NCBI RefSeq assembly: GCF_004208515.1
Contig: NZ_SGIM01000013.1
Span: forward strand, 1-64,000
Origin: Acinetobacter halotolerans
GTDB taxonomy: Bacteria > Pseudomonadota > Gammaproteobacteria > Pseudomonadales > Moraxellaceae
Reading direction: 5' to 3'
Length of the DNA stretch: 64,000 nt
Part shown: one piece after another, positions 36,909 to 46,384 of the stretch
Layout of the letters: the number at the start of each line of letters is the position of its first letter
Position numbering within the stretch: the first letter of the stretch is position 1
Position numbers and translations under genes: made by a program
The notes under the pieces: generated by a model
The model's database searches: none
What the model saw: the letters and a program-made list of their open reading frames with translations, nothing else
What the model was told of the DNA's origin: nothing

Positions 36909-37745
36909 ATGAGTCGCTCGGAACCCACTTTGTTGGGACAATGTATCGCTGAGTTTTTTGCCACTGCGGTTTTTTTATCATTTGGTATCGGTGTGGTTGC
37001 TGCGCTTAAGCTGACAGGTGCAGGGTTTGGTCAGTGGGAAATTAGTGTGGTCTGGGGTTTGGCAGTTGCATTAGCAGTCTATCTTTCAGCAGGCATTTCT
37101 GGTGCACATCTCAATCCAGCAGTCACCATTGCATTGGCATTATTTGCGGGCTTTGATAAAAGGAAAGTGCCTTTCTATATCATTGCGCAAGTTGCAGGTG
37201 CTGCGGTTGGGGCATTACTGGTCTACGGACTTTACAGTAATTTATTTATCGACTATGAACAAAGCCATAACATGGTCCGAGGTAGTGTTGAAAGTTTAGA
37301 ATTGGCGGGAATTTTCTCGACTTATCCGCATCATTTACTTTCAATGGGGCAAGCGTTCTTGGTCGAGATGTTTATTACCATGCTGCTATTGTGGTTGATT
37401 ATGGCAATAGGTGATGATCAAAATGGCTTGCCGCGCGGTGCTTTGGCGCCATTATTAGTAGGTTTATTGGTTGCAGTGATTGGAGCTTCTTTTGGTCCGT
37501 TAACAGGTTTTGCTATGAATCCTGCCCGTGACTTTGGCCCTAAAATCATTGCTTATTTCTCAGGTTGGGGACCTGTTGCCTTTACTGGCGGTCGTGATAT
37601 TGCATACTTTATCGTTCCGATGACCGCGCCGATTGTTGGGGCTTGCTTAGGTGTACTTGGCTATAAATTATTCTTTAGCCATTTTTTAGTGAGTCATCAA
37701 GTCGAAGTGCCAAGCACTGCTGAAAAGCAAATCTCGGATATGTAG
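36909..37745 (+). CDS. MIP family channel, aquaglyceroporin type
   Basis: Six-helix inner-membrane channel of 278 residues. The two half-helix motifs are SGAHLNPAVTIAL near residue 67 and GFAMNPARDFGPK near residue 203; the Asp after NPAR is the mark of GlpF-type glycerol channels rather than strict water channels. No glycerol kinase gene is adjacent, so a direct role in glycerol catabolism is not shown by context. It forms a single-gene unit between two terminators, inserted among riboflavin genes. Confidence 0.88.
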   Translation: MSRSEPTLLGQCIAEFFATAVFLSFGIGVVAALKLTGAGFGQWEISVVWGLAVALAVYLSAGISGAHLNPAVTIALALFAGFDKRKVPFYIIAQVAGAAVGALLVYGLYSNLFIDYEQSHNMVRGSVESLELAGIFSTYPHHLLSMGQAFLVEMFITMLLLWLIMAIGDDQNGLPRGALAPLLVGLLVAVIGASFGPLTGFAMNPARDFGPKIIAYFSGWGPVAFTGGRDIAYFIVPMTAPIVGACLGVLGYKLFFSHFLVSHQVEVPSTAEKQISDM

Positions 37746-37761
37746 TGGTGATCAAAATAAG

Positions 37762-37790
37762 AAAAGGGTGATCAGAGGATCACTCTTTTT
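37762..37790 (+). terminator. terminator of the aquaporin gene
   Basis: AAAAGGGTGATC / GATCACTCTTTT stem with loop AGAG and a T-tract. Confidence 0.85.
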
Positions 37791-37897
37791 GATTTGGCGG
37801 CATTTGCGTCAGCGTTGCTTGTTATCTCAAGTTCTTTGCATTAAGGTATCTTGATTCGCTGAGACTCGTACTTGAATGAAGGTAGGTTAAAAGTCAC

Positions 37898-38557
37898 ATG
37901 TTTACAGGCATTATTGAAAGTTTAGGCAAAGTTGAAAGTCTACAAAGTGTAGGTGGTGATGTTCGTCTACGAATTCAAACTGATTTGGATATGTCGGATG
38001 TGCATTTAGGAGATTCTATTGCCACTAACGGTATCTGTTTGACGGTGATCGAGTGGGGCGAAAATTGGTATGCAGCCGATGTTTCCCGTGAAAGCTTAAA
38101 TCGTACCACCTTAGGTCAATGGAAAGTAGGACAAGCGGTCAACGTGGAAAAAGCCATGTTACCCACCACCCGCTTTGGTGGGCATATCGTCAGTGGGCAT
38201 GTCGATGGCTTGGGTGAAATTACGGTCTTTCGTCAGGATGCGCGCTCATTGTATTTCGAAGTGACAGCACCAGTTGAGTTGGCCAAATATCTGGCAGAAA
38301 AAGGCTCGGTGACGGTAGATGGCATTAGTCTGACCATTAACCATTTACGTGGCAATATTCTTAGCTTGAATTTGATTCCACATACCGTTGAACGTACCAA
38401 TATCGGTTCTTGGCAAGTCGGTACTAAAGTGAATTTGGAAGTGGACGTATTGGCGCGTTATATCGAGCGTTTATTGTTAGGAGATAAAGCTGCCGAGCAA
38501 AAACCTGAATCTAAACTCAGTATGTCTTTTCTAGCTGAAAATGGTTTTTTGAAATAA
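37898..38557 (+). CDS. ribE: riboflavin synthase, alpha subunit
   Basis: Final enzyme of riboflavin synthesis, dismutating two lumazine molecules. The 219-residue protein shows the two tandem lumazine-binding repeats: MFTGIIESLGKVE with SIATNGICLTV in the first, and GGHIVSGHVDGLGEI with SVTVDGISLTIN in the second. Length and N-terminal MFTGI are standard (the gene is called ribC in some species). It is separated from ribD by the methyltransferase and aquaporin genes, so the pathway genes are only loosely clustered. Terminator follows. Confidence 0.95.
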   Translation: MFTGIIESLGKVESLQSVGGDVRLRIQTDLDMSDVHLGDSIATNGICLTVIEWGENWYAADVSRESLNRTTLGQWKVGQAVNVEKAMLPTTRFGGHIVSGHVDGLGEITVFRQDARSLYFEVTAPVELAKYLAEKGSVTVDGISLTINHLRGNILSLNLIPHTVERTNIGSWQVGTKVNLEVDVLARYIERLLLGDKAAEQKPESKLSMSFLAENGFLK

Positions 38558-38570
38558 GATTTTAAGCAAT

Positions 38571-38599
38571 AAAAAGCCCAGATTGACTGGGCTTTTTTT
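38571..38599. terminator. bidirectional terminator after ribE
   Basis: AAAAAGCCCAG / CTGGGCTTTTT stem with a 5-base loop, serving ribE and the converging coiled-coil gene. Confidence 0.92.
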
Positions 38600-38603
38600 G
38601 TTT

Positions 38604-39230
38604 TTATTTTTCCTTAGAAAATTCACTATTTTTCAGTATGTATTCAATTTCATCTTGAGCAAGTGAATGCAGTTTGGCTCGGAATACGGTCACGGCTTGT
38701 TCGATTAGGCTTTCTGCTTCTAATTCAAGGCGAACTCGAACGCTTTCGAGTTCAGATAAAATCTGATGATCTTCAATGACGAGCTGTTGTCCCGAAGCAT
38801 AGTCAATGCTCGGTTGCTCAGGATTACTTTGATAACGCTCAGTTTGTTGTGCAATCTCTTGATCAATATGATTGCGCAACGCAACGAGATTCTCAGTTTG
38901 TTGAGCAAATTGCTGTGCTTCATCTGCTTGCAACTGTGCTGCATACGCAGCTTCAGCAGCGCGTTTTTCGGCGAGGGCCTTTTCTAGTGCTTGTTGCTTA
39001 CGAATGCGGGCTTGTTCGATCAACTCGGCTTTGAGGTCAGCATAGGCCTTTTCGATGCGTTGCTGAGAATGTTGTGCCGCATGCTCCTCATGTTGTGTCC
39101 AAGTTTGAATCTGGGTTTGTGGCAACAGTAGATCACAGATACGTGCTAAATCTTCCTGATAGGTCTGACGGACAGTTTCAGGGGTGTTTAACCAACGTTT
39201 CTTAAAGTCCTGACCAACATTTAATGCCAC
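38604..39230 (-). CDS. hypothetical coiled-coil protein
   Basis: 208-residue cytosolic protein not assigned to a family. It is rich in Q, E, A and L, and residues 60-135 form an uninterrupted predicted coiled coil (EKALAEKRAAEAAYAAQLQ and similar). There is no signal peptide. It is the last gene of a minus-strand group pepA-holC-this gene; 35 bases separate it from holC, so co-transcription is likely. A scaffold or regulatory role could be imagined but is not supported by any motif. Confidence 0.7.
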   Translation of the reverse strand: MALNVGQDFKKRWLNTPETVRQTYQEDLARICDLLLPQTQIQTWTQHEEHAAQHSQQRIEKAYADLKAELIEQARIRKQQALEKALAEKRAAEAAYAAQLQADEAQQFAQQTENLVALRNHIDQEIAQQTERYQSNPEQPSIDYASGQQLVIEDHQILSELESVRVRLELEAESLIEQAVTVFRAKLHSLAQDEIEYILKNSEFSKEK

Positions 39231-39265
39231 AAGACACTCCTCAAATGATGTTATTGCATGCAGAT

Positions 39266-39673
39266 TTATAATTTAAACGTTCGGGCTTCAATACCTAAAC
39301 GCCGATACTGTTTAAATTTTTCTCGCCCAATCTGTTTCGCGGTTTCATTATTTTCAATAATCTCAATAATGTGGCGAAAATCCTGAGTGAGTTCAAGTGC
39401 ATGATTGTTAAAATTAAACACGATCCAATCATTGGATGGCGGTAATTGTTCTGAAATACAGACCGCGTTATTCGGTTGATGAATGCCGTGAGGAATAAAG
39501 CTAAGCGAATCAAAGGTCCACAGCTTTTCATCTAGCTCAGTTTGGAGCGCTAAATCAGGACAATACCACCATATATGCGGATGCTGATTTAGAATCTTTC
39601 GACATAAACGGCAAGCACTTTCGACTTGCCGTTCTGCACTTTTTTCAAAGAGGTAAAAGCTGATTTGGGTCAT
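39266..39673 (-). CDS. holC: DNA polymerase III chi subunit
   Basis: Clamp-loader-associated chi subunit (135 residues) that links the replicase to SSB. The pattern MTQISFYLFEKS at the start, the ACRLCRKILNQ helix and the FIPHGI loop and a final helix match HolC. Pairing with pepA immediately upstream is the usual gene order in gammaproteobacteria. The longest frame begins at 39697 inside pepA; the ATG at 39673, four bases after the pepA stop, begins the canonical protein and is preferred. Confidence 0.88.
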   Translation of the reverse strand: MTQISFYLFEKSAERQVESACRLCRKILNQHPHIWWYCPDLALQTELDEKLWTFDSLSFIPHGIHQPNNAVCISEQLPPSNDWIVFNFNNHALELTQDFRHIIEIIENNETAKQIGREKFKQYRRLGIEARTFKL

Positions 39674-39677
39674 GTTT

Positions 39678-41126
39678 TTAGTTATTCGTTTCAACACGAT
39701 TTGCTAAGAACTGCATCAATAATGGCACTGGACGACCAGTTGCACCCTTGGCTGTACCTGATAGCCATGCTGTTCCAGCAACATCAAGGTGTGCCCAGCG
39801 ATATTCACGTGTAAATCGCTCTAGGAAACATGCCGCGGTAATTGCACCACCATACGGTCCACCGATATTCGCGATGTCTGCAAAAGGTGAGTCGAGCAAC
39901 TCCTGATATTCTTCCATCACAGGCATACGCCATACGCGGTCAAGCGACTGTTCGCCTGCCTGAAGTAAATCTTGTGCAAGCTCATCATCTGGCGTGAATA
40001 AGCCACTGACCACTTTACCCAGTGCAACGACACAAGCACCTGTTAATGTCGCGATATCAATCACGAGTGCAGGATTGAAACGTTTAATATAGGTCAATGT
40101 ATCGCAAAGAACCAAACGGCCTTCTGCATCGGTGTTTAAGATTTCAATTGTTTGACCACTCATGCTAGTGACGATATCACCAGGACGTGTTGCACGACCT
40201 GAAGGCATGTTCTCAGCGGCTGCGATCGCACCGACTACATGAACTGGTAGTCGTGCTTCACATAGTGCCTGCATCGTACCCAAAACGGAGGCTGCACCGC
40301 ACATATCAAATTTCATTTCGTCCATGCCTAAGCCTGGCTTGAGTGAAATACCACCTGTATCAAAAGTCACCCCTTTACCGACTAAAACGACAGGTGCTTG
40401 TTCGAGTTGGGTGTTGTATTCAAGAGTAATGATTCGTCCTTCACGATCAGAACCTTTGCTGACGGCTAAAAAGGCATTCATGCCTAAGTCTGCCATGTGT
40501 TGTTCGTTCAGCACATTCACGGTGAGCAGATCAGGATATTGTGCAGCGAGGGCCAGTGCTTGATCTGCGAGATACTCAGGGAAACAGATGTTGCCAGGAC
40601 GGTTGCCTAAATCACGCGCATAGTTTTGTCCAGATTGAACTGCATGAATCAAATTCAATTGTTGGTCATTCAATGGCGTCTGATCGACCATAAGTTGGAT
40701 GCTTTCTAAAATAAATTCATTTTTCTTGGACTTGAATTCATCGTAAGCATAAGCCGCTTGGGTTAAGTTTAGAGCGAACAATTGATGTAAATCAGTAGGT
40801 AGCGCCGACAAATCTACAGTGATTTGTTTAAATTTATTTTGTGTTGATTTGATAATCGTTTGTGCGATTTTTGCTAATTTTATCGCTTTTAACTCAGAAC
40901 TTTTGCCAAGACCTAACAACTGGGTGTTGCTTTGAACTGGGACTTGTGCAATTAAAGGCAGGTTTTCATTAAAACCAGCTTTGAACTGTGTGACGGTAAG
41001 TATGTCTTCTAGTTGATTGATTTTATAGCTGTTTAGGTTTTTTTGTAAGTCTTCAGAATCAACCAAAATCCATAAAGATTCACTTGATGTTTGCGTTGGT
41101 AATGCGCGATGAAGGGTAAATTTCAT
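39678..41126 (-). CDS. pepA: leucyl aminopeptidase (cytosol aminopeptidase, M17)
   Basis: Hexameric two-metal aminopeptidase; in E. coli also a DNA-binding factor for Xer recombination. The signature [10 protein letters not shown] lies near residue 330; metal ligands are in [16 protein letters not shown] and DMCGAA. The longest frame starts at 41207, but family length and alignment favour the ATG at 41126 ([10 protein letters not shown]), giving 482 residues. It is divergent from lptF, the common arrangement. XerD is also in this window but not adjacent. Confidence 0.94.
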   Translation of the reverse strand: MKFTLHRALPTQTSSESLWILVDSEDLQKNLNSYKINQLEDILTVTQFKAGFNENLPLIAQVPVQSNTQLLGLGKSSELKAIKLAKIAQTIIKSTQNKFKQITVDLSALPTDLHQLFALNLTQAAYAYDEFKSKKNEFILESIQLMVDQTPLNDQQLNLIHAVQSGQNYARDLGNRPGNICFPEYLADQALALAAQYPDLLTVNVLNEQHMADLGMNAFLAVSKGSDREGRIITLEYNTQLEQAPVVLVGKGVTFDTGGISLKPGLGMDEMKFDMCGAASVLGTMQALCEARLPVHVVGAIAAAENMPSGRATRPGDIVTSMSGQTIEILNTDAEGRLVLCDTLTYIKRFNPALVIDIATLTGACVVALGKVVSGLFTPDDELAQDLLQAGEQSLDRVWRMPVMEEYQELLDSPFADIANIGGPYGGAITAACFLERFTREYRWAHLDVAGTAWLSGTAKGATGRPVPLLMQFLANRVETNN

Positions 41127-41283
41127 TGTTTGTATAAAACCTAATGGACAAAAAAGAAAGTTAATCCCATTAAACACTTTCAGATATGAGGTTGCAATCC
41201 GCAACAAGCGATAGGTTTTATATTTTTAACATTCGGGTAAACTAGCATTACCCCTCGATTGGTCTATTTTTGGAAGCATTACT

Positions 41284-42384
41284 TTGATTATTCGGCGTTA
41301 CCTCGTCAAACAAGTGGTGTCCACTTCACTGGTTGTGACTGCCTTACTTACTTTAATTATTATGGGCGGTCAGCTCATCAAGATATTTGGACGAGCTGCA
41401 CAAGGACGTTTGGATGCTGGCGTTTTGCTCAGCATTATTGCATATCGTTTGCCTGAATTCTTAACTTTGATTTTGCCATTGGGTTTTTTTATTGGTTTGA
41501 TGTTGGTCTTTGGTCGTCTCTATGTCGATCATGAAATGGCCGTGTTAAACGGGAGTGGTGTTAGTCGTAATCAATTGACGCGACTATTGTTGCCGATGAC
41601 CTTTGTCTTTGTGATCGTACAAGCGATATTGATGTGCTGGGGAGCATCTGCAGGAATCAGTGGTTATCAAAATCTCATGCAGACACAAGCAGTACGTGCA
41701 GGTTTTGATTTGGTCAGGCCGCGAGAGTTTATTTCCTCTGGGTCTTATACGATTTATGCAGGTTCGCTTTCAGAAGATCGTAAAAATCTAAAAGATATTT
41801 TTTATTATTATAAGTCTGATCGTGACGATAAGCCTGATCAAATGATTCTCGCCAAAGAAGCCACTCGGGTAGAAATGGAAAATGATACCGCTAGTGTTGT
41901 TGATTTGGTGCAAGGGCGACGTTATGAAATTTATCCTAACCAACCTCGATATACCCAAGCTGAGTTTCAATCTTATCGTTTACGCTTAGAAAATGATAAG
42001 GATGTGAAATTTGAAAGCGAGGATGTTGAAGCCTTATCGATGGCAAAATTATGGCAGAAACGTGATGATTTCGTGGTCAGAAGTGAATTAGGCTGGCGAA
42101 TTTCAGGTCCATTTGTGATGCTTGTAGCCTTGTTACTTGCGGTGGCTTTATCTGAGGTGAACCCACGTCAAGGACGATATTATCGCCTGATTCCTGCGAT
42201 TTTTATTTTCGCCAGTTTGATTGTGTTGATGATTGCGATTAAAACTCGGATCAGTAAAGAAGAATTAGACGTTTGGGCGTATCCAGTTGTATTGCTTATT
42301 TATGCAATGGTCGCGGCAATTTTTGCACGGAAACAGAAACTGGCACCAAAAATTAAGAAAAGTATTCAGCGAGTGGGGTTGTAA
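41284..42384 (+). CDS. lptF: LPS export permease LptF
   Basis: Inner-membrane permease subunit of the LptB2FGC machine that extracts lipopolysaccharide (or lipooligosaccharide in Acinetobacter) toward the outer membrane. 366 residues with three helices at each end (about 15-35, 50-80, 95-120 and three after 270) and a periplasmic beta-jellyroll between. N-terminal MIIRRYLVKQ is typical. The start codon is TTG, preceded by GGAAG. The stop shares one base with the start of lptG, so the two are coupled. Confidence 0.93.
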   Translation: MIIRRYLVKQVVSTSLVVTALLTLIIMGGQLIKIFGRAAQGRLDAGVLLSIIAYRLPEFLTLILPLGFFIGLMLVFGRLYVDHEMAVLNGSGVSRNQLTRLLLPMTFVFVIVQAILMCWGASAGISGYQNLMQTQAVRAGFDLVRPREFISSGSYTIYAGSLSEDRKNLKDIFYYYKSDRDDKPDQMILAKEATRVEMENDTASVVDLVQGRRYEIYPNQPRYTQAEFQSYRLRLENDKDVKFESEDVEALSMAKLWQKRDDFVVRSELGWRISGPFVMLVALLLAVALSEVNPRQGRYYRLIPAIFIFASLIVLMIAIKTRISKEELDVWAYPVVLLIYAMVAAIFARKQKLAPKIKKSIQRVGL

Positions 42385-43454
42385 TGTTAGCACGTCGAAT
42401 AGTCGCCAAACATGTGACAAAAACTACAGTCCTCGCCATGCTTGGTACAACCTTGGTGTTGTCTTTTTTGCAGGTGTTATTCACATATCTCGGTGAGTTA
42501 GGTGCGCTTAAAGATAATTATAATGCATGGCAAGCGTTCCTCTATGTGATGTGGGGTGCACCTCGTTATCTCTATGAAATTTTACCTGTCGCTGCATTGA
42601 TTGGTTCTGTTTTGGGATTGGGAGCCTTGGCTTCAAATAGTGAACTCATCGTCATGCGTTCAGCTGGGATTAGCCTTTGGCGAATAGTGGGCTGGGTGAT
42701 GCGTTCGGCGTTGTTGTTGATCGTCTTATCTTTTGTTCTGAGTGAATGGGTGGTTCCATATACCAATGAACAAGCCCAAAGCATCAAGAAACAGCGAAGT
42801 GTTGCCGCTTTAGGTGAAGTCAAAGGTTATTGGTCGCGTGAAGGACAGCGTTTCGTTTATATCGACTACGCCAACGCACAAGGGCAGCTTCGTAATATTC
42901 AGTCGATTGATTTTGATGAAAACTATCGTTTACAGTCTTTTGTAACGGCTGAACATGGCAACTTTGTCAAAGATGGGCAATGGACCTTGGAACAAGCGCA
43001 TCAAGTTGATTTATTACCGCAAGGCAATGCCATCAAAACAGATCATGCACAACAGGCGTTGGCTTTGGCACTTCAACCGAAATATGTACACATGGTGACC
43101 TTAGACCCAGAAGATCTTTCTCCGAGTCAGCTGATTAGTTTTATGCGCTATATGGAGGAATACAGCCAAGTGCCAAAAACCTATGAATTGGCGTTTTGGC
43201 AGAAAGTCGCATCGCCGTTTGCTTTGATTGCGTTAGTGCTGATTGCATGTTCTTTTATTTTTGGTCCATTGCGTCAACAATCAATGGGTTTTCGTTTGGT
43301 GATAGCCTTATTTACAGGTCTAGGCTTTTTCTACCTACAAGACTTTATGGGATACGCTAGCTTGGTCTATGCACCTTCACCTGCTTGGTTTGTATTATTA
43401 CCGGTGGTGTTGATGTTTAGCATCGGTAGTTATTTATTGTATCGAGCAAGATAA
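42384..43454 (+). CDS. lptG: LPS export permease LptG
   Basis: Partner permease of LptF (356 residues) with the same six-helix plus jellyroll layout. Conserved GLGALASNSELIVMRSAGIS near residue 75 is the coupling-helix region contacting the ATPase LptB. Starts in TAATG with the lptF stop. lptB and the periplasmic bridge genes are elsewhere. No terminator is obvious after the gene; gpmI begins 127 bases downstream. Confidence 0.93.
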   Translation: MLARRIVAKHVTKTTVLAMLGTTLVLSFLQVLFTYLGELGALKDNYNAWQAFLYVMWGAPRYLYEILPVAALIGSVLGLGALASNSELIVMRSAGISLWRIVGWVMRSALLLIVLSFVLSEWVVPYTNEQAQSIKKQRSVAALGEVKGYWSREGQRFVYIDYANAQGQLRNIQSIDFDENYRLQSFVTAEHGNFVKDGQWTLEQAHQVDLLPQGNAIKTDHAQQALALALQPKYVHMVTLDPEDLSPSQLISFMRYMEEYSQVPKTYELAFWQKVASPFALIALVLIACSFIFGPLRQQSMGFRLVIALFTGLGFFYLQDFMGYASLVYAPSPAWFVLLPVVLMFSIGSYLLYRAR

Positions 43455-43581
43455 ACAATACTTTATTGATCCATTATCTCCCTGCTGTAGATGGGTGAAA
43501 GCCAGCAGCAAGGTCATAGAGAATTTGCTTAAATTTCGGTAAACTATGCCGATCAAATGATAGACACACAGAGAGCCCATT

Positions 43582-45126
43582 ATGACGGATGCAAATGCTG
43601 GTAAAATTCCTCACGTTCTTGTAATTATGGATGGTGTAGGACATCGCGAAGCAGTCGAAGATAATGCGTATTTAGCCGCTAAAACGCCAAACCTTACAGC
43701 GATGAAAGCCAAGCATCCGAACAGTTTGATTTCTGGTTCAGGTGAAGATGTTGGTCTACCTGATGGTCAAATGGGCAACTCAGAAGTTGGGCATATGAAT
43801 CTTGGTGCTGGACGTGTGTTGTATCAAGATTTTACTCGGATTACCAAAGATATTCGTACGGGTGCTTTTTTTGAGCATGCTGTACTGATCGATGCCGTTG
43901 AAAAAGCCAAAGCTGCCAACGGTGCAGTGCATGTGATGGGACTGCTGTCTGAAGGTGGGGTGCATTCACATGAAGATCATATCGTTGCGATGTGTGAACT
44001 CGCTTTGAAGCGTGGTGCAACTGTTTATTTACATGCTTTTTTAGATGGTCGTGATACGCCACCACGCAGTGCCAAACCGTCATTAGAAAAATTAGATGCC
44101 TTATTCGCTCAATATCCAGATCAAGGTCGTATCGTTTCGATGATTGGTCGTTATTTTGCGATGGATCGTGATAACCGTTGGGATCGTGTTGAACAAGCTT
44201 ATCGTTTAATGACTGAAGGTGAGTCAACTCGAGTTGCAGCTACTGCCGTTGAAGGTTTGGAACAAGCGTATGCGGCAGAAGAAAATGATGAATTTGTCAA
44301 AGCAACTCGTATTGGTGAAGTCGTAAAAGTACAAGATGGCGATAGTCTCGTCTTTATGAATTTCCGAGCTGATCGTGCGCGTGAAATTACCCGTGCTTTT
44401 GTTGAAAAAGATTTTGCTGGTTTTACACGTAAAGTTATTCCTCAATTGTCAAAATTCGTCATGTTGACACGTTACCAAGCCAGTATTGATGCACCGATTG
44501 CTTATATGCCTGAAGGGTTAAAAAACTCGATTGGTGAATACCTGTCGAGTTTAGGTAAAACTCAATTACGGATTGCTGAAACTGAAAAATATGCACATGT
44601 AACCTTTTTCTTCAGCGGTGGCCGTGAGGATGAGTATGAGGGTGAAAAACGTATTCTTATTCCATCGCCAAACGTTGCAACCTATGACTTAAAACCAGAA
44701 ATGAGTGCCTATGAAGTCACTGATGCGTTGGTCAATGCAATTAATTCGGGTGAATTTGATCTGCTGGTCGTGAACTATGCCAATGGTGATATGGTTGGAC
44801 ATACTGGGATATTTGACGCTGCGATCAAAGCCGTGGAAACCGTGGATACCTGCTTAGGCCGTGTTTATGATGCGGTGATGGCAAACAAAGGGCATATGCT
44901 AATTACTGCTGACCATGGTAATGTAGAGCAAATGCAAGACTATGTCAGTGGACAAGTTCATACCCAGCATACCACTGAGTCAGTTCCATTTATCTATGTA
45001 GGTCCTACCCAAGCAACCATTGCTGAAGGTGGAATTTTGGCTGACGTTGCGCCAACGTTACTTAATTTGATGCAGATTCCTGTACCTCCAGAAATGCAAG
45101 GTAAGAACTTAATTACTTTACAGTGA
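43582..45126 (+). CDS. gpmI: 2,3-bisphosphoglycerate-independent phosphoglycerate mutase
   Basis: Glycolytic/gluconeogenic mutase interconverting 3- and 2-phosphoglycerate with two manganese ions. 514 residues, normal. The alkaline-phosphatase-fold motifs are clear: [11 protein letters not shown] near residue 12, the phospho-serine in [15 protein letters not shown] near residue 67, ADHGNVEQM near residue 440 and HTTESVPFI. Acinetobacter depends on the reverse (gluconeogenic) flow because it lacks a complete glycolysis. A hairpin follows the stop. Confidence 0.95.
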   Translation: MTDANAGKIPHVLVIMDGVGHREAVEDNAYLAAKTPNLTAMKAKHPNSLISGSGEDVGLPDGQMGNSEVGHMNLGAGRVLYQDFTRITKDIRTGAFFEHAVLIDAVEKAKAANGAVHVMGLLSEGGVHSHEDHIVAMCELALKRGATVYLHAFLDGRDTPPRSAKPSLEKLDALFAQYPDQGRIVSMIGRYFAMDRDNRWDRVEQAYRLMTEGESTRVAATAVEGLEQAYAAEENDEFVKATRIGEVVKVQDGDSLVFMNFRADRAREITRAFVEKDFAGFTRKVIPQLSKFVMLTRYQASIDAPIAYMPEGLKNSIGEYLSSLGKTQLRIAETEKYAHVTFFFSGGREDEYEGEKRILIPSPNVATYDLKPEMSAYEVTDALVNAINSGEFDLLVVNYANGDMVGHTGIFDAAIKAVETVDTCLGRVYDAVMANKGHMLITADHGNVEQMQDYVSGQVHTQHTTESVPFIYVGPTQATIAEGGILADVAPTLLNLMQIPVPPEMQGKNLITLQ

Positions 45127-45136
45127 TCCCCCCCTT

Positions 45137-45165
45137 AATCGCGCTTTATAAAGCGCGATTCTTTA
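45137..45165 (+). terminator. terminator-like hairpin after gpmI
   Basis: AATCGCGCTT-TATA-AAGCGCGATT followed by CTTTA, with a short T-tract. The stem is strong; partial read-through into the next gene, whose start is 13 bases on, is possible. Confidence 0.65.
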
Positions 45166-45177
45166 GAAGGTGAATTT

Positions 45178-46341
45178 ATGACTCAACACACCAACATTTA
45201 CCGAGCACTATGGGCAAGTTTGTTGATGTGTTGGGGTCTTGCACTTCATGCTGGCCCTCCATCTGGATGGGGGGAAGACCCCTCACGCAGTGCTGAGGTG
45301 CCAATTGAATCTATTCAACAGTTTGTACAGATTTATGGCATTGTGCGAGATAATTATGTTGATAAAAAATCAGATGATGCTTTGTTTCAGCAGTCGATTA
45401 AAGGTTTGGTGAGTGGCTTAGATAATTATTCTCGGTATTTATCTGCTGAAGAGTACCGTCAACTGATTCAATATACTGAAGGCGATTTGGCCTCGGTCGA
45501 TTTTAATTTAAATTATGATACGTATACAAAATTGTGGCAGATTCAGGGTTTAAAAACGGGCTCTGATTCTAATAAGTTGGGTTTGCGTAATGGGCAGGCG
45601 ATTCTCAAAATTGATCATCAAGAGTTAAAAAACTTAAATCAAGATCAAGTTCAAGGTCTATTGTACGGTTCGATTGGCAGTACCATACAAATTTTGCCAG
45701 AAAATAATATAAGTACGCTGATCTTGGTCAGAAATAAAAAAGTCGAAACAGATATAGAACCCGTTTTATTACATAATCAAGTTTTAATCCTTAAAATTAG
45801 GGTGTTTCAACAAGACACCGCCAATGAAATTAAACGACTCATCGAAGAGTTTGGTTCACAAAAATTAAGGGCTGTGGTGTTAGATCTACGCAACAATCCT
45901 GGTGGTTTACTTTCAGCCGCAGTTGAATCGGCAGATTTATTTTTGGACAACGGTTTAATCGTCACAACCAAGAGCCGTTCTGAAGGTGATCAGCAATTTC
46001 AGGCGCTACCGTCTAATGAGTTTCAAAAGCTTAAATTGGGAATATTAATTAATCGACGTTCAGCATCAGCAGCCGAAGTATTTACCGCCGCATTAAAAGA
46101 TCACAAACGTGCGTGGGTGGTTGGAGAAAATAGCTACGGTAAAGGCGTCGTACAAAAACTGTTTCCATTGCCGAGTGGTGCAGCGCTAAAAATGACCGTG
46201 TCGCATTATTACACGCCGAAAGATCAAATGATCGAAGGACAAGGCATTCAGCCGAATCAAAGCTATGCGTTGCAGCCTGAAATGAAAGAAGATTATTATT
46301 TAGAGCATATCAGTGATTTAGTGCTGAAAAGTAAGCCTTAA
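45178..46341 (+). CDS. carboxyl-terminal processing protease (S41 family)
   Basis: Periplasmic serine protease of 387 residues (CtpA/CtpB group). A signal peptide (to about LHAGPP) is followed by a PDZ domain (about 105-185) and the S41 catalytic domain. The catalytic serine and lysine lie in RRSASAAEVFTAAL and ENSYGKGVVQKLFPL, with VVLDLRNNPGGLLSAAV upstream. Such proteases trim C-termini and control peptidoglycan hydrolases. Close behind gpmI. Confidence 0.9.
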   Translation: MTQHTNIYRALWASLLMCWGLALHAGPPSGWGEDPSRSAEVPIESIQQFVQIYGIVRDNYVDKKSDDALFQQSIKGLVSGLDNYSRYLSAEEYRQLIQYTEGDLASVDFNLNYDTYTKLWQIQGLKTGSDSNKLGLRNGQAILKIDHQELKNLNQDQVQGLLYGSIGSTIQILPENNISTLILVRNKKVETDIEPVLLHNQVLILKIRVFQQDTANEIKRLIEEFGSQKLRAVVLDLRNNPGGLLSAAVESADLFLDNGLIVTTKSRSEGDQQFQALPSNEFQKLKLGILINRRSASAAEVFTAALKDHKRAWVVGENSYGKGVVQKLFPLPSGAALKMTVSHYYTPKDQMIEGQGIQPNQSYALQPEMKEDYYLEHISDLVLKSKP

Positions 46342-46346
46342 TGCAA

Positions 46347-46379
46347 TGAAGCCCCTGATTATGAGGGGCTTCATTTTTT
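46347..46379. terminator. bidirectional terminator between the protease and pilR genes
   Basis: TGAAGCCCCT / AGGGGCTTCA stem with a 7-base loop and a T-tract. Confidence 0.9.
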
Positions 46380-46384
46380 AAGGA

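Noticed and set aside
37746..37897. FMN riboswitch in front of ribE or ribD
   Set aside because: No conserved FMN aptamer motifs or multi-stem layout; the spaces before both genes are too short or contain terminators.
43841..44227. 128-codon antisense frame inside gpmI
   Set aside because: His/Gln-rich shadow of a conserved enzyme.
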